Made by a program: the position numbers and the translations under genes
The notes under the pieces: model-generated
The model's database searches: none
The model's input: the letters and a program-made list of their open reading frames with translations, nothing else
Told to the model about the DNA's origin: nothing
Assembly (NCBI RefSeq): GCF_000764305.2
Contig: NW_025932718.1
Span: 62,001-126,000, forward strand
Length of the DNA: 64,000 nucleotides
Reading direction: 5' to 3'
Origin: Hyalella azteca
Taxonomy: Eukaryota; Arthropoda; Malacostraca; Amphipoda; Hyalellidae
Shown here: piece after piece, positions 48,701 through 57,411 of the stretch
How the letters are laid out: every line of letters begins with the position of its first letter
Position numbering within the stretch: position 1 is the stretch's first letter

Positions 48701-51515
48701 TCTGAATAATGCATCCTGCGATGCAGTTCCCGTGAAGGTAACTGCTCTCTGGCTGGTAACTAACACAGTTCTACTGACGTTATCTTATTAGTTTTATTCT
48801 AATTCTGATTCCAGGAATACATTCCACTGAATGTAAATCAATATATTTCTTGCAAATATACAAGCGTGTATAGCATGCGACTGAATAATTTAATTTGTCC
48901 CGCGTGCAGTGCTGTGCGCTGCGCCAGGTTGTGCTGAGCGGGTCCGTGGACCGAGTCGCGCGTCGTGTTGATCTGTCTAGGATCAAAAAAGCCGAGGATA
49001 AAATCAAATGGAAAAACGCCTACCAGTGAGTTCCTCAGAGAGCTGATCCGTCGGCTGAAGTTCGGCGATCTACTTGCTTCATTATATTGCGTTATCATTT
49101 GCATTAGATAAGCCAAACCTCCATTTAAAAATTCTATTTCTGCGGCATTGTAATTATATGTTGTACATGATCCGATTATCACAGTTGTTGCGACCATGCA
49201 AATTGGTTGTCAGAGTTAGGCTTTCTTCCTAATTCTGCTTTTCCATTGCCAAGTTGTGTTGTATTATATTTTGAAATATAACTTTTCATTACTAATATGT
49301 GTAGTACGTCCACGTCCTCATACCGAACAAAATTATTACCTTTTCAGAACAATAGACTTGGAAGAACCAGTCTTCCTACCTCACTCGTCTGTACTGCGTA
49401 TTGACAAGCCGGAATGGGTGGTGTACCAGGATATCTTCGAAACTCACAAAATGTTCATGCGAGGTTCGTGTGAACCTTGCTCACCTGTCAGGGTGAAATT
49501 GAATCCGTTTAACACAATTTATTCCGAGACGAGTTCATTCTGACATTTTGAATCTCGACATCCATCAAGAATATAATAGAGAAATTTGTATACTGCGAAA
49601 CGGCATCAGTGAGGTTATAGAGAAACTCTCATACGTGTATTGTAGCTTTCAAAATGCTTAGTGGAATGTCTGACTTATATTTTCACATGCAGGCCTCAGT
49701 ACGTATATATGACTTTTTATGCGTATTGATCTAGTGAAAATTTAAATAAAGTTTGATCGCTTATCGTTGATCATTGGCATAGTTATGAATTTTGTTCTAA
49801 TGCAAAATTATTGACAATATTAACTAAGATTCATTGCAGGCGTGACGGCTATTGAGCCTGAGTGGCTGAGTCGGTTTGGGCCGCTGCTGTGCAGCTTCTC
49901 GGAGCCGCTGCTGCGCCCGGCACCTCACTACGACAGCGACAAGGACGCCGTTATGTGCTACGCCGACGCCACCTACGGTAGGAGACCACCGGGTTAACTG
50001 CACTCTTGAAACTATATTGTGTATGGCACGCAATCATTTAAAAAATAATGGTGTTAGCTATATTAGAACGGTTGTCTTGTTGCACCCAAAGCGAATGAGT
50101 TTCTCCTTACATCATCGAGTTTTCTATTGATTTCGTTGCGTGTTGCAGACGTTTCAATGGTTTGTATCAAATATGGTGTTTTGCTAGAACTAACAAGTTT
50201 TACATTTGTTTTGTTGGCCTCATTTCTCACAAATACCGTATATTGCAGTTGTTGTTCAAGCCTTGCGCTCCAAACTATTTCAGTGATGATTTTATTTGTA
50301 ATGGAGCGTACGTTTTTTCGTTGCTAAATTAGTGTTCAGGCTCGGTTGAGTTTTTCTCTCCGGTTACCGCACTAGTTATGCTGATGACACTCGTGTCTGT
50401 GTTTACGGCAGGCTGCAGACGAGACTTCCTCCTCCAAGACAAAAAAAAAATACAAAATTTTGACAACATTTTTAGATTCTCGTCGCGCCTACTACACATT
50501 TCTCGCAATTTACTCAAGGATTGAATGATATACATGATAGATTCTATGAATATTTTCAGCAGGTCGTCGGATATAAAAACTACTACGAATAAAAAACTAC
50601 GTCGAAATAAAACTAGTGTTTTTCGCAGGACGGGCAGACTGGGTTATCCCCTGCTGTCTCATCCCGCACCCAACGAACACTGAAGGCTACTCAAGATTTG
50701 CGTTCCATCTCTTGAAAGGCGACGTGTTTAGCGAACTGCAGCCGTTCGCCCAACACCTCATCGAAATTGTTACTCTTCTGCGTCCGCTGGCGCTCAGGTA
50801 ATCTCACTCATGATTATTCATCGCCTTCCGAACTATTCGCGATTATCAAGGTAGAGATAATTGAAGTACACTATTCGGCACTTCTTATGTTATTCTTTGA
50901 AGCAATATCATGGCTGTGTGTTTTTAACTTGGGATGAGAATGAGCATGTAGATAAAAAATGCTGTTTTTGAAATTTTTTTAAGTGCAAAAGTAAAAGCTC
51001 CCAAGTTTTCTTTATTTCAGAAGTCACCTGATTTAAATTTTGGAACTCAAAACCGTTATTGCGCATGTTCTTCTTTAACTAAAAGTATTATTTACAGATA
51101 TCAGAATCAGAAGGATAGTTTGGTCCGAGCTTTGAAAATTTGTGACGTGGCCACCAAAGATAAACTCTTGCGCATATGGAAGAAACAACCGAACTGTGAG
51201 TATTCACTCAACTATTATTTATCTGCTGCGATAACATTTGCAGCTCATTCAAATGAGAATTTTTTGGCTTGACAAGTTTATCCACATTGCTGAAAGTTCC
51301 CAACGTATTCATGACTCGTAATTTTCGATTATTTATCACGGGATTATTCTTGTTTACATAAGTAATTGATAGCTTAGACGACTGGTATGAATGGTTCTAC
51401 ATTTACAGATTTGCTGCGCGAGTATTGCATGTGGCTGGCCGACCAGAGTCTCGTGCCGACTGTCAGCAAAATGTGGCCTCCCGTGCCGAAGGAAGTCAAC
51501 GAGTGGCTCGCCTAG
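30702..51515 (+). CDS. DHX37: DEAH-box RNA helicase DHX37 (Dhr1/Ecm16/kurz), complete
   Basis: A nucleolar ATPase that by family releases U3 snoRNA from pre-40S particles. Exons: 30702-30803, 37605-37787, 39102-39386, 39835-40367, 40749-40938, 41463-41687, 42227-42362, 42748-42853, 43457-43591, 44196-44460, 45057-45176, 46099-46362, 46805-46922, 47632-47817, 48094-48247, 48435-48555, 48910-49025, 49348-49463, 49840-49977, 50629-50797, 51098-51195, 51409-51515. Total 3867 nt, 1288 codons plus stop, all phases closing. Order: basic N-terminus ([15 protein letters not shown]), SNALVLPS, acidic Ser-rich linker, motif [11 protein letters not shown], Ia TEPRRVAA, Ib TDGVLL, II DEAH, III SATL, IV FLTGQ, a Lys/Glu-rich insert, [21 protein letters not shown], then winged-helix, ratchet and OB regions. 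The C-terminus is EVNEWLA. Vertebrate DHX37 is about 1150 residues; the excess lies in the linker and insert. Confidence 0.96.
30914..31095. mobile_element. Intact hAT-type MITE, 182 bp, in DHX37 intron 1
   Basis: Inverted ends CATAGTGGCAAAGCAGAG and CTCTGGTTTGCCACTATG are flanked by a perfect 8-bp duplication GTCTACTG (30906-30913 and 31096-31103). Partial copies at 8335-8499 and 9548-9611. Confidence 0.9.
31928..33140. repeat. 165-bp satellite array with an inverted first unit
   Basis: Direct units begin ATCACTCCGCACTCTCTG at 32085, 32250, 32415 and 33084. The spacing is 165, 165, and 165 again once the 504-bp insertion is subtracted. An inverted unit at 31928-32047 faces the first direct unit across a 37-base spacer, giving arms of about 120 bp. 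The unit carries GAGATATAAGCGTTGAAGTA, TTAAACCGTACGAGGTTGTT and GCACTATTGGCGAGTGC. Confidence 0.93.
32456..32957. mobile_element. TA-flanked mariner-like MITE, 502 bp, inserted in the satellite
   Basis: Inverted ends CCGTCAACCGGGGCAACTCG and, on the other strand, CCGTCAACCGGGGCTACTCG. The uninterrupted units read CTGAGATATAAGCG. The interrupted one reads CTGAGATA-TA-[element]-TA-AGCG, proving a TA target duplication and hence a Tc1/mariner-type mechanism. The right part is homologous to the left part of the 1083-bp copy at 6177-7259. No transposase. Confidence 0.93.
33451..34789. other. DHX37 intron 1, no further gene seen
   Basis: AT-rich intron with a 14-bp-arm hairpin at 33711-33743. No recognised element or exon. 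Confidence 0.5.
33711..33743. repeat. Perfect hairpin, 14-bp arms
   Basis: TGGCAATTGGCAAC, a 5-base loop AACTA, then GTTGCCAATTGCCA. In DHX37 intron 1. Confidence 0.85.
34790..35480. repeat. About 2.5 tandem copies of a 280-bp unit, open on both strands
   Basis: The core AATTTTGCTTCAAAGAAGG TTGTAGACTTCTTCA recurs at about 34852, 35135 and 35413 (spacing about 280). Both strands are open over the array. Plus reads [13 protein letters not shown] per unit in a 265-codon frame (34817-35614). Minus reads [12 protein letters not shown] per unit in a 226-codon frame (34784-35464). The plus frame continues past the array, where a shifted frame ends [10 protein letters not shown]. No family recognised; it may belong with the Penelope-like motif just downstream. 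Confidence 0.7.
35481..37429. other. DHX37 intron 1, distal part
   Basis: Contains an (AT)n run at 35999-36022 and a C/T-rich stretch at 36350-36440. A minus-strand frame at 36351-36617 is charged ([10 protein letters not shown]...LRERRED) and may be a retroelement remnant; I cannot name it. Confidence 0.45.
35811..35861 (+). ncRNA. Degenerate hammerhead-ribozyme-like motif, Penelope-type
   Basis: Reads ACTTGAAAATGAATGTTCGT then TACATTCGAAACGTCG and TTAATAAA. Penelope-like elements carry hammerhead motifs in which a CTGAtGA-like box, a small hairpin and CGAAACGTC occur in this order near their ends. Here GAATG...CATTC can pair as stem II and GAAAC is intact, but the first box is mutated. It is probably inactive. 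The assignment rests on motif order only. Confidence 0.4.
37430..37560 (+). repeat. Tandem duplication just upstream of DHX37 exon 2
   Basis: Two diverged copies of about 70 bases: CAAGTGACC, then ATGTYRACTMTCTTGC, then RTAAAAGTTAATGTTGAA. They lie within 180 bases of the exon 2 acceptor. Confidence 0.75.
38523..38798. repeat. Foldback element, about 100-bp arms, in DHX37 intron 2
   Basis: The left arm 38523-38620 includes AAACACGTTTTTCTTGTGGA, CTAAAAAGTAGAAAATAAAT and TATGGCTCGCCCCAAAAAAC. It is mirrored almost perfectly at 38698-38798, with a loop of about 77 bases. No target duplication or coding sequence was found. Confidence 0.92.
41764..41812 (+). repeat. Intronic copy of the DHX37 exon 6 end
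   Basis: GAATGCCTGGCTAAACAAG then GATGCTCCGCCTCTTGTCAAG matches the exon 6 end (GAACGCCTGGCTCGTTAAG ... CCTCCACCTATTGTCAAGG) with several mismatches and a small gap. It starts about 75 bases past the exon border. Confidence 0.65.
42043..42074. repeat. 32-bp palindrome in DHX37 intron 6
   Basis: GTATATGTGCACACT, two bases AG, then AGTGTGCACATATAC: perfect 15-bp arms. Confidence 0.9.
42393..42613 (+). repeat. Tandem duplication in DHX37 intron 7
   Basis: Two diverged copies of about 110 bases sharing CATTTATTYAAGTGAGATT, TTACCTGTYATCGTA, CATTTTTACTT and TTCTTKATCTGAAATG. Confidence 0.8.
45257..45489. mobile_element. piggyBac-like MITE, copy 1 (DHX37 intron 11)
   Basis: Flanked by TTAA on both sides (45253-45256 and 45490-45493). 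Inverted ends CCCTCTACCGCC and GGCTGTAGAGGG. TTAA target duplication is the piggyBac signature. Homologous in inverse orientation to 55830-56098. No transposase. Confidence 0.8.
45836..46095 (+). repeat. Diverged tandem units before the DHX37 exon 12 acceptor
   Basis: Three to four units of about 65 bases share ACAATACWTGMCCCGTAATC-like, TTGCTATTTT and AAGGGRYRCAAT segments. The array ends at the exon 12 acceptor itself. Confidence 0.6.
47135..47248. repeat. Small inverted-repeat element with (GACA)n core
   Basis: AGCGCATTTTCTC at the left and GAGAAAATGCGCT at the right (13-bp perfect inverted repeats) enclose a GACAGACAGACGGACGGACA run. In DHX37 intron 13. Possibly a MITE; no target duplication was convincing. 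Confidence 0.7.
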
Positions 51516-54500
51516 AAGCTGCTAAAATGAACCAGAAAATCGTGTACCTCTGACTGTTTCATTTCCCTAGACCGTTCATACCTCATCAAATTAGCGATTG
51601 ACAACCGTCCTTGATGCTGGGAATTTTAATCGCAATTTAGCTACGCTACCATGTCAGTGTAGAAATGGATGTCATTAATATTCATTGAAGATTTGCAGGT
51701 AAAAAAAAAATCATTTTTTTCTAATCTCTTCGTAGTTTAAATAAGCTTGCTTGCCTGGACGATTTCCACGCAATTATATACATTACAAATCTAGAAAATA
51801 ATACATAGCGAACAAAGATACAGGTAATACCTCTCACACGCCCACTGAAATCCAAATTACAGAGTGAAATAGCCTACGTGATTCTGAAGAAGCGATGCCT
51901 ATGCCATTACCGTGCATGAAACTCGAGGTTAGAAAATATATCCACTAAGCCACTCGCTGGAATGTGAAGGAATGGAACATGGTAAGAGGAAGAAAAGTAG
52001 CTGAAATACAGACAAAACAATCGCCAAAAAAAACTTAAGTTCTAAAAACAACTCGTAATGCCACGTTAGTTTCCTCCATTAAGTTAATACGATAAAAAAA
52101 GGTTGAGTTATGAACAAAAAGGCAGCTTCTCGTCATTTTTTTCCGTCGAACATCTGGATTCCCAAAAGCTAGATAAGAACTTCGAATAACCGTCGCAGTA
52201 AATTAAATTAATTATGAAACGCGAATTCGTTTTAATTACGTAGAACCGAATTTCTCACCTACGGAATCTGAAACATCAGAAAATATACGGCACATAAGTT
52301 CTACTTAAAACCCAATTTATTCTGTTGTTCAAATTCGAAAAGTATATAAAATTAGTATACTGAATTGAAATATGACATTCGGTGAACCAGAAACCTAGAA
52401 TCCATTGATTATGTAAGCATTAATTCAGACGAATGAGGTTTACATGCTTCATCGTCTCCCTCGACTATGAAAAGAAATGAACTCTCGACTGACGAACATT
52501 GAAGGGGTTGCGGCAAGAAAAAAAATGTCCAGCGGAGAAATGGAATGCAAGGTAAACCATTAATGAACGAATCAAAGAACCCAAATAAAATTACAGTTGA
52601 TTGGGAAATGTGTACACATTCCTGATAATAATCATTCTCTTTATATAGAGCAATACTCCAAAGCAATACTTTCAAATGGCAAGAAAGCTATTTTTAACGA
52701 GACAATTTCAAACGCATGGAAGTGATGCATCATCTTACACCAACTCGTCTTAGTCCAACTAGGTTTCCAGAACTAGGAAAGGTCTCCAGTTTCGGGTGTA
52801 TCTGCATAAATTTTGCTAGCACGCAAATTAGCATTGTATGATGTCCATTATAAATCAATAAATATAAAACCCTTTCAGACAGTTAATACCTTCCAAGACT
52901 TAATTTCAGGTCAGTAAAATAGAACAATAAGAATAGCAGTATTCGGAAAGCAAAGACAGCACAATAAACTAAACAAAATGAAACTTATTCAGTCGCTACC
53001 AATAACAAAAAACGGTCATGATTCTAATCACGATCACACAGTATTATAATCCTCACACCAACGGCAGCAATGCAACTAGGAAAAAATTAGAATTATATGG
53101 ATCTACTAGCATTTTCAGTCTCTAGCTGAACTAAGCATGATATTGAACGGCCTTACGAATGAAATCTTATCAAAAGTTTGTAAAAATGGCAGTCCTGTCG
53201 TTAGCATGACATGCAATTTCACAATGCATGACAATGCAATTTCAATTTAAGAATTAAGAGAATTCTTGAAGGCCTGAAAACTGCACGGCAGAAATGTTAA
53301 TGGAAAATTGTTGGACATTGAGTAGTACAAGATATCGATAATTCCTTGAGACGAAGCCTGGTTGGGGAATTTACTTAGAGGAGACAATAGCGACGTAAAA
53401 CGCAATAGTTGTGACCAAAATAACGAAAACTTGCCCCGTTAGAATCTTGATAATAAATGTTAAAGGATAAATTAAAATGCGGAATGTTGAATAACGACGA
53501 TAAAATGGCAGTTGAAAAAATAATTAAAAGTTTCCCCTTTTTAATTGCTAACGCCCAAAAAGAAAACTAGAGGACTCAATTCTCATCAAAATAAAAACAA
53601 TACGACATCATATTCGTCAAACTTCACAACACAAATTCAAGTCGCGGTCGTCGTCTCTCCATATGAGTGAAGGGATGGAAGAAGGTTATAAGTTGCTTTA
53701 TCCTAAGAGATTTTTGACTAACAATAAGATGAGGCAACGATGGGAATAGACGGCTAAATAAATTCATCATACGTTAAGATATAATATAAGAAGCCCATTA
53801 TTTTTCTGCTCACTAAATACAATAGCGCTACGGAAGCCTCACCAGGCTACAGCCAGGCTAACTCGATCAACTACACTAGACTTTTTCTAATACATTACAA
53901 AGTATCGATTCGGGCACATTGCCCTTGGGTTGGCAACCGCAAAGAAAAAAAAGCCTTCCTTCAAACTTACTTCCCGAAAATCCCACTGTATTGATGTTGA
54001 TGATGAAGATGGCATTAGGACGCTCACACACGCAAGGAAAAAGATGTATAATAATGAGGTCTCCAATAAGTCTCTTGCAAGCCACTGATTTGCAAGTTAG
54101 CTGCGATCTTAAACACCCGAAAGTAGTTAAGCAAATTTGAAGTGTATAATAGCATGAAAGACTACTATAGTTGTAGACGAATGACGCATCAATTGAAAAA
54201 AAAAATCAGGTTAAACGTAATTCACAGAGTTCATAAGAACAATTGGGCTGATCAAAAGAAATTCTTTATCACATTAACGATTAAAAATTTTCATTTACTT
54301 TTGATTGAAATAACTATTCTGAATATCGCGCGTGCTAAAACTAAAAACAATACCAAAATAGCTGCACATAACACGATGGCAGAAACTGGCAATAATTCTT
54401 CTGCCTTTGCAATACAATTTAGTGACGAAACTATAATACATCGTCAAGCTTTAGTCGAAATACCGTAGAAAACATCTACCTTGCCAGCAGGCTAGTATAC

Positions 54501-55231
54501 AAATATTAATGGATCATATGAATGCAGATGTAATGCCTCTCTATTGATTGTAACTCTCTCTCATAAACGGGACAAACTTTTATCATGAAAAGCGGCCACC
54601 CTTCAAGAGGAGAGTATAGCAACCAAAGCCATTAGAAATCGTTGTAAAAAATTAACGCGAGTTCACTGTCACTCTCATAATTATCAACAAAACAAGTTAT
54701 GAATTTTCCACTTCATAGAATTGACATGCATGATGAACGATTTTCTTCACAAACAAATAGAACCTGCCCTAAGAAACACACGTTTTATAACAAAACAAAT
54801 TCCGTGCTACTTCCCTGAAACTCATCGTCCACGAACGAAAAACTTGGACGTTAAAACCCTAAGCTTTTTAGTTGTACTTCATCTAATTAATGATGACGGC
54901 CAGACAATAGGAACGAACATAACTATGCGTCTACGATAATTTATCTGATATTAAACTGAATGACTTAAGGGGAAAGTTCCACTTCAGTTCATCATTGCAA
55001 TCAGCAATAAGGCCGAGATTATGGTATGACGCTTACTATAGATTCGAGATTCGAAACACCGACAATATTGATAAAACAGAGCCTGGACGCAGAAATGATA
55101 TCCAACACACGAGATATTTCACGTGATTCATGAAGAGCTACCTAAATAAGATTTGATCATCGCAACACCTCTTCTACAGGCGACACAACTAGCATTCTTC
55201 AGGGGACCAGCAGGACGCAGCAGGGATGCCT
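51516..55231. other. Convergent intergenic region between DHX37 and l(2)gl
   Basis: Presumably holds the DHX37 3' UTR (no AATAAA in the first kilobase; one lies near 52586 on the plus strand) and possibly an l(2)gl 3' UTR. Sequence is AT-rich and largely unique. Open frames here are short and unrecognised. Confidence 0.45.
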
Positions 55232-55315
55232 TCACTCGCGGTTACGCGGATTCTTGCTGAAGAAAGACTCGGCTTTGGCAAGCGGAGCTCCGCGCCTCTT
55301 CGTACGGGGCGCCTC
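55232..55315 (-). CDS. l(2)gl: Candidate alternative last exon of l(2)gl
   Basis: On the minus strand a pyrimidine stretch (TTATCTTATCCCTC) precedes an AG at 55316-55317. The following 84 bases are 27 codons plus TGA: EAPRTKRRGAPLAKAE then SFFSKNPRNRE. The frame joins in phase 0 to the GAG|GTACGC donor at the end of the exon ending at 57418. The block is markedly more GC-rich than its surroundings, and its composition is protein-like. Other frames are also open here, so this is a prediction that RNA data must confirm. Confidence 0.4.
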   Translation of the reverse strand, partial: EAPRTKRRGAPLAKAESFFSKNPRNRE

Positions 55316-55339
55316 CTCGACATTTTGAGGGATAAGATA

Positions 55340-55527
55340 ACCTTAGCTCACATGACATGCTACGCTTGCTTAGTTCTTGACATGACATGCTCGGCTTGCT
55401 TAGTTCTTGACATGACATGCTAAGCTTGCTTAGTTCTTCATATGACATCCTAACGTTATTTAATTTTCGACGTAACATCCTAACATTACTTAGTTCTTGC
55501 CGTGACATCCGAAGCTTACTTCGTTCT
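55340..55527. repeat. 30-bp minisatellite, about six units
   Basis: Unit TTGACATGACATGCTNNGC followed by TTGCTTAGTTC. The first three units are near-identical and the last three are diverged (CGTAACATCCTAACATTACT). Because 30 is a multiple of 3, the minus strand reads a 10-residue repeat, MSCQELSKPS and variants. Confidence 0.85.
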
Positions 55528-55829
55528 CACTCTAGACTTGCTGATCTTAAATTTTAATTTGATAAAAAAATTGAATGGTTCAACTTCAGCAAATTTCTAA
55601 CCTGGATAAATATCATGAGTTACCAGGGCGAGTAAATTGGTTTACTTTGCTATGAAAAAGAATCTTCTCAAAATGAATGGTTAAGTAGGAAAGTATGCTA
55701 AAAATTTCAACTAGCTTGGTTAGAAGAGCTACAAACGAACCATGAGCTCAACAAATCAAGCGGCGCTAAATTGTATACAAACCAGCAGTTGCGAATTGAG
55801 CGAGAAATTAATTTCTCAAACTATCATAA

Positions 55830-56098
55830 CTCTCTACCGCCTGATATGAGCAACCGGAGCAATATTGTCACGTGCCTACTTCGTAAAAAGGAAGTTTTTT
55901 TGCTTCGTTCGTTTTTTTGCTTCGTTTTTGCGTTCCTGTGAGCGCAAAATAACTTGCACTGATGGTTGCCGCCACTTACGACAATTTTAAAATGTTCTCT
56001 GTTGCGTACAAACGTCCTCTGGTTGCTACACTCAATAGTTTACGTATAATTCAAGTTTAAATTTATGTTCCCAGAGAGTGACATACGGCGGTAGAAGG
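55830..56098. mobile_element. piggyBac-like MITE, copy 2
   Basis: Reverse-oriented homologue of 45257-45489 (shares GATGGTTGCCGCCACTTACG and TTGCTACACTCAATAGTTTA). The right end is followed by TTAA (56099-56102). The left flank is mutated to ATAA. Confidence 0.75.
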
Positions 56099-56434
56099 TT
56101 AAATGATTTTATCTATCTTCTATCTTGACGAATGATCTGTTCTTTATCCTTAACCAAGACGAAACCAAAGTTAAGCAAAACTACACCCACATAAAAAAAC
56201 ATAAATAATACAAAATTGGACCTGTAAATCTACAGTCATTATAGAAGCAAGCGGTAAAATCTAAAAGCAAGACAGAAGTTATGTATGAAAATCTGAAGGC
56301 ATGTACAACTTATGTATGAAAATCTGAAGGCATGACTCAAGTAAAAAGGTAAAATCTAAAGGCATGAAGAATGTGAAGCGCAACTACTCACGGTATGAGG
56401 CAGTGTTTCTTTCACTGCAATCAAGAGATGCGAG

Positions 56435-56440
56435 TTTATT
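56435..56440 (-). promoter_or_regulatory. Candidate l(2)gl polyadenylation signal
   Basis: AATAAA on the minus strand about 970 bases after the 57412 stop. It would serve the isoform that reads through the exon to TAA. Confidence 0.4.
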
Positions 56441-57411
56441 TACACCATAAGAGACGCGGTAACCCAGCAGCAGAAGTAACCCCGCGCAGCAAGGAGGTGG
56501 AAGGAAAAATGGTACTGATGTTATTTATAGGAACTAAATGACTAAATATTCATGCTAAATGAGTATATTACTTGTGAGAAGTGAGTAAAATCATCGTGAG
56601 AAATGAGAAGGGGGATTACTCGGCACTGATCGTACAACAATTCTGATTTAGACATTGCAGCTCCGAAATATTAGGAGTCGATAATTGTTACCTCCACTGT
56701 TGTTGTTTAATTAATTTACTTTTACTATTGAAGATTCAACTTAACGTTTATGTTTGAATTCCACATTAATAGAAGAAAACGTAAAACTAAATGGAAGAAA
56801 ACAATTTATCCGTTTTGATTTCGGTTATTATTATTTTTTATCAGTAAATTACATTGGTTAATTTGGGCGAATGTAATAGTCAATTAAATGCAATTTCTGT
56901 TCCGAGAAATCACGCTGCATGATCAGATAAGATTTCAATCATCAATGAAATAAGATTCAAATTATTCAATTGAGTGAGAATGCAAGTAACCAAGTCTCAT
57001 CTGATGTAATGAGTTGTATAAAATAGAGTAATAGGTACATGTAGGCAGTGGCTGCTTCCCAGGAGACATCATTGGTTGGATGAGTACAGAAGCAAAGAAT
57101 ATCAAGATGTGGTTGTACCCTATTCAGAGCGAAAGTTATATTTTAAATTAGCAAATTTTAAGAAGTATTTGTATTGTAACATGATATAAAGTCAGGTAAT
57201 TGTGAAAGAAAAACCTTTCAGAGAACGTGAACGGGAAGAGGAAATATAACACGAAAGTTATTCTGAGAAATGGTTCAACAAATGTTCATATAAACTACCT
57301 TTGTGAACGACAGTTTACAAATGGGGGATTATAATTCTTCAAGAAATGGACTACTTATGCAATTATTATTAGAGCATTAAAGGGTTAAAATAAGCTATAA
57401 GTAAAGGTTGT

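Larger units (their letters stand above)
55528..57411. other. l(2)gl 3' flank or long terminal intron
   Basis: AT-rich, with the second piggyBac-like MITE (55830-56098) and a minus-strand AATAAA at 56435-56440. A duplicated TGTATGAAAATCTGAAGGCA lies at about 56281-56335. No further exon supported. Confidence 0.5.

Noticed and set aside
56392..56414. 23-bp microexon for l(2)gl with perfect AG and GTGAGT borders
   Set aside because: In the required phase it starts with TGA, so it would only end the protein at NGTE. The signal is too short to support.
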